64,000 nt of DNA, from assembly GCF_010669125.1 (NCBI RefSeq), contig NZ_CP048630.1:2244001-2308000 (forward strand). Direction: 5' to 3'. Numbering within the stretch: the stretch's first letter is position 1; the number at the start of each line of letters is the position of its first letter. Positions 62,986 to 64,000 of the stretch are shown here, piece after piece. The notes under the pieces are model-generated. The model worked only from the letters and a program-made list of their open reading frames with translations, had not been told where the DNA came from and ran no database searches. The translations under genes and the position numbers were made by a program. Source of the DNA: Ancylobacter pratisalsi (GTDB taxonomy: Bacteria > Pseudomonadota > Alphaproteobacteria > Rhizobiales > Xanthobacteraceae).

Positions 62986-63447
62986 GTGGCAGGCCGGAAA
63001 ATTTCGCGCAACGCGCTGCGCTATGCGGTTCTACTCGGCATCCAGACTACCGCGGCAGCGTTCCTGTTCTGGGTGATCTTTCCGATCTTCCTGCGGGTGA
63101 TATCGAGCATCGGGCAGCAGCAGGGGCTCGATCTTGAGGTCCAGCTGGAGATCCTGATCGGGGTTATTGTGCTGCAATGCTGCTATTGGATCCGGCTGCG
63201 CTGGGTGCCGATCGTGGCGCCGTTCCACAATGTGTTCGTCGGCCACCTCGTCCTGTTCGCCAGCCGCGTCAGCTTCTTCTTCGGCGGCGCGCTGTTCTCC
63301 GCCATCTTCTTTCGCCATGTGCCGGAGCTGGATGCCCTTCCTTCAGCAGCCCAGGCGATCGCCAGGGCTGCTGGCGTCCTCGCCATCCTGTTCGCGCTGT
63401 TCTGCTATTCCCTCGAACTGGAACGCCTCGGCCGCGCGATCGAATAA
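62986..63447 (+). CDS. Small integral membrane protein of unknown function
   Basis: A 153-residue protein with four hydrophobic segments (about 13-35, 50-68, 80-102, 118-138) and no cysteine motif beyond QCCYW in the second. I do not recognise a family. The start is taken as GTG at 62986, nine bases after CGGGAG; a TTG at 62980 would add two residues but is too close to the site. It is followed by a hairpin at 63471-63501. Confidence 0.7.
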   Translation: MAGRKISRNALRYAVLLGIQTTAAAFLFWVIFPIFLRVISSIGQQQGLDLEVQLEILIGVIVLQCCYWIRLRWVPIVAPFHNVFVGHLVLFASRVSFFFGGALFSAIFFRHVPELDALPSAAQAIARAAGVLAILFALFCYSLELERLGRAIE

Positions 63448-63470
63448 AGCCGGACACCACGATTGCCGCC

Positions 63471-63501
63471 CGCGAAGGGCCTTTCCTAGGTGGCCTTCGC
63501 G
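63471..63501 (+). terminator. Hairpin after the small membrane protein gene
   Basis: CGCGAAGG ... CCTTCGCG, 8-bp stem with a further CC/GG pair inside. No T-run. Bases 63502-63790 contain no supported gene but do hold the palindrome at 63700. Confidence 0.45.
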
Positions 63502-63699
63502 CGAGCTGCTTCGCCAGGGATTGCCGCTGACATCGCAACATCCACGTATAAGGCGCGAGCTCCAGCCGCCGCCCCAACATGTGTTCTCAATCTTGGGGAG
63601 ACATCACAAACCGTTTCGATGCCTAACGCCGGCGCCCGCAGTCCCCGACCTACGACATGACCCGGGACGGTTTTTCGCGGCTCGCCTTCGAGAGGTAGT

Positions 63700-63711
63700 A
63701 ATGTATACATT
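63700..63711. promoter_or_regulatory. Palindrome AATGTATACATT
   Basis: A perfect 12-bp AT-rich palindrome, 79 bases before the gene at 63791. The TGTATACA core resembles sites of GntR-family regulators. Operator role inferred. Confidence 0.4.
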
Positions 63712-63790
63712 GCGGCGTCGCACAGGGGTCCGCAGAGGCAACGCAGCTTCGTGTGAGCCATGATTATGTACTGCACGGAGACACGACGCC

Positions 63791-64000
63791 ATGTTCGGTC
63801 CAGCTTCTCTGGACGCCTCAACGCTCTTCGTTGTTAATGCTGCTTCACTGGTCGTCTTTTCCGTTGTCTACCTTGTGGCGTGGTCGCAGAGGGCAAACCG
63901 CAAATACTGGCTGAATCTGACCATAGCGAACCTCATTTTTGCGGTTGCCTTTGTCATGTTTTCGCACCGGATCGACGGCAGCAAGGAGACGCTGCTCCTC
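63791..64000 (+). CDS. Membrane protein, N-terminal part (cut by window edge)
   Basis: The first 70 codons are open to the window end: MFGPASLDASTLFVVNAASL then two hydrophobic segments (about 12-30 and 43-58). Such an N-terminus is seen in membrane-anchored GGDEF proteins, but no catalytic part is visible, so function is not assigned. GGAG lies about 11 bases before the ATG. Confidence 0.6.
   Translation, partial: MFGPASLDASTLFVVNAASLVVFSVVYLVAWSQRANRKYWLNLTIANLIFAVAFVMFSHRIDGSKETLLL

Overview
The window is high-GC, densely coded DNA from an alphaproteobacterium, most likely a Hyphomicrobiales member of the Xanthobacteraceae type. This is inferred from the MucR/Ros regulator, the NDUFA9-like gene, the gene styles and the codon bias; no 16S gene is present. 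Most of the window is metabolic accessory content: periplasmic-binding-protein transporters paired with small catabolic gene sets. The exception is a housekeeping block at about 51-60 kb (pheT, pheS, rplT, rpmI, uppP, tRNA-Leu).

Layout. 1-280: start of zwf, leaving the window on the minus strand. 1.0-5.4 kb: tctC-tctB-tctA tripartite tricarboxylate transporter with a GntR/FCD regulator. 5.8-7.1 kb: TerB-like protein and a class I glutamine amidotransferase. 7.1-12.7 kb: TetR regulator facing an ABC importer (binding protein, permease, ATPase) joined to a flavin-dependent monooxygenase and its flavin reductase. 13.2-21.7 kb: a second ABC importer of the sulfonate/taurine type. It is followed by a short-chain dehydrogenase, a histidinol-dehydrogenase-like enzyme (HpsN type), a zinc alcohol dehydrogenase, an APH-fold phosphotransferase and an FMN 2-hydroxyacid dehydrogenase. 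The last three are translationally coupled. I read this as a 2,3-dihydroxypropane-1-sulfonate (DHPS) operon with two genes that are not part of the described pathway. 21.8-24.8 kb: glpD-glpK.

25.2-30.6 kb (minus): purine breakdown, with uricase, xanthine dehydrogenase FAD subunit, a fused Fe-S/molybdopterin subunit, and a fused OHCU decarboxylase/HIU hydrolase. 30.7-31.8 kb: HPP membrane protein with a TetR regulator. 31.9-33.5 kb: a dehydrogenase and a TenA_E-type protein. 33.8 kb: MucR. 34.6 kb: tri-haem cytochrome c with an unusual C-terminal extension. 36.6-43.5 kb (minus): branched-chain-type ABC importer with a fused permease-ATPase, plus a cyclase-family hydrolase and an amidase, facing a LysR regulator. 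44.9 kb: TehA/SLAC1 channel. 46.2-49.8 kb: LysR, choline-binding protein and choline sulfatase. 49.9 kb: Tat-exported flavin oxidase.

51.3-59.5 kb: pheT, a small unknown gene, pheS, rplT, rpmI, an SH3/proline-rich protein, uppP and an NDUFA9-like gene. 59.8 kb: tRNA-Leu(CAG), followed by a truncated tyrosine integrase and a decayed region, which marks an integration hot spot. The right end holds a DUF1254/DUF1214 protein, a beta-barrel remnant, a small membrane protein and the start of another membrane protein.

A theme is scavenging of organosulfur, nitrogen and carbon compounds: DHPS-like sulfonates, choline-O-sulfate, purines, amides and tricarboxylates. The best candidate for an undescribed system is the 13.2-21.7 kb operon. 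It couples a DHPS-type dehydrogenase trio to a kinase-fold protein and a flavin 2-hydroxyacid dehydrogenase, under a leader region rich in repeats.
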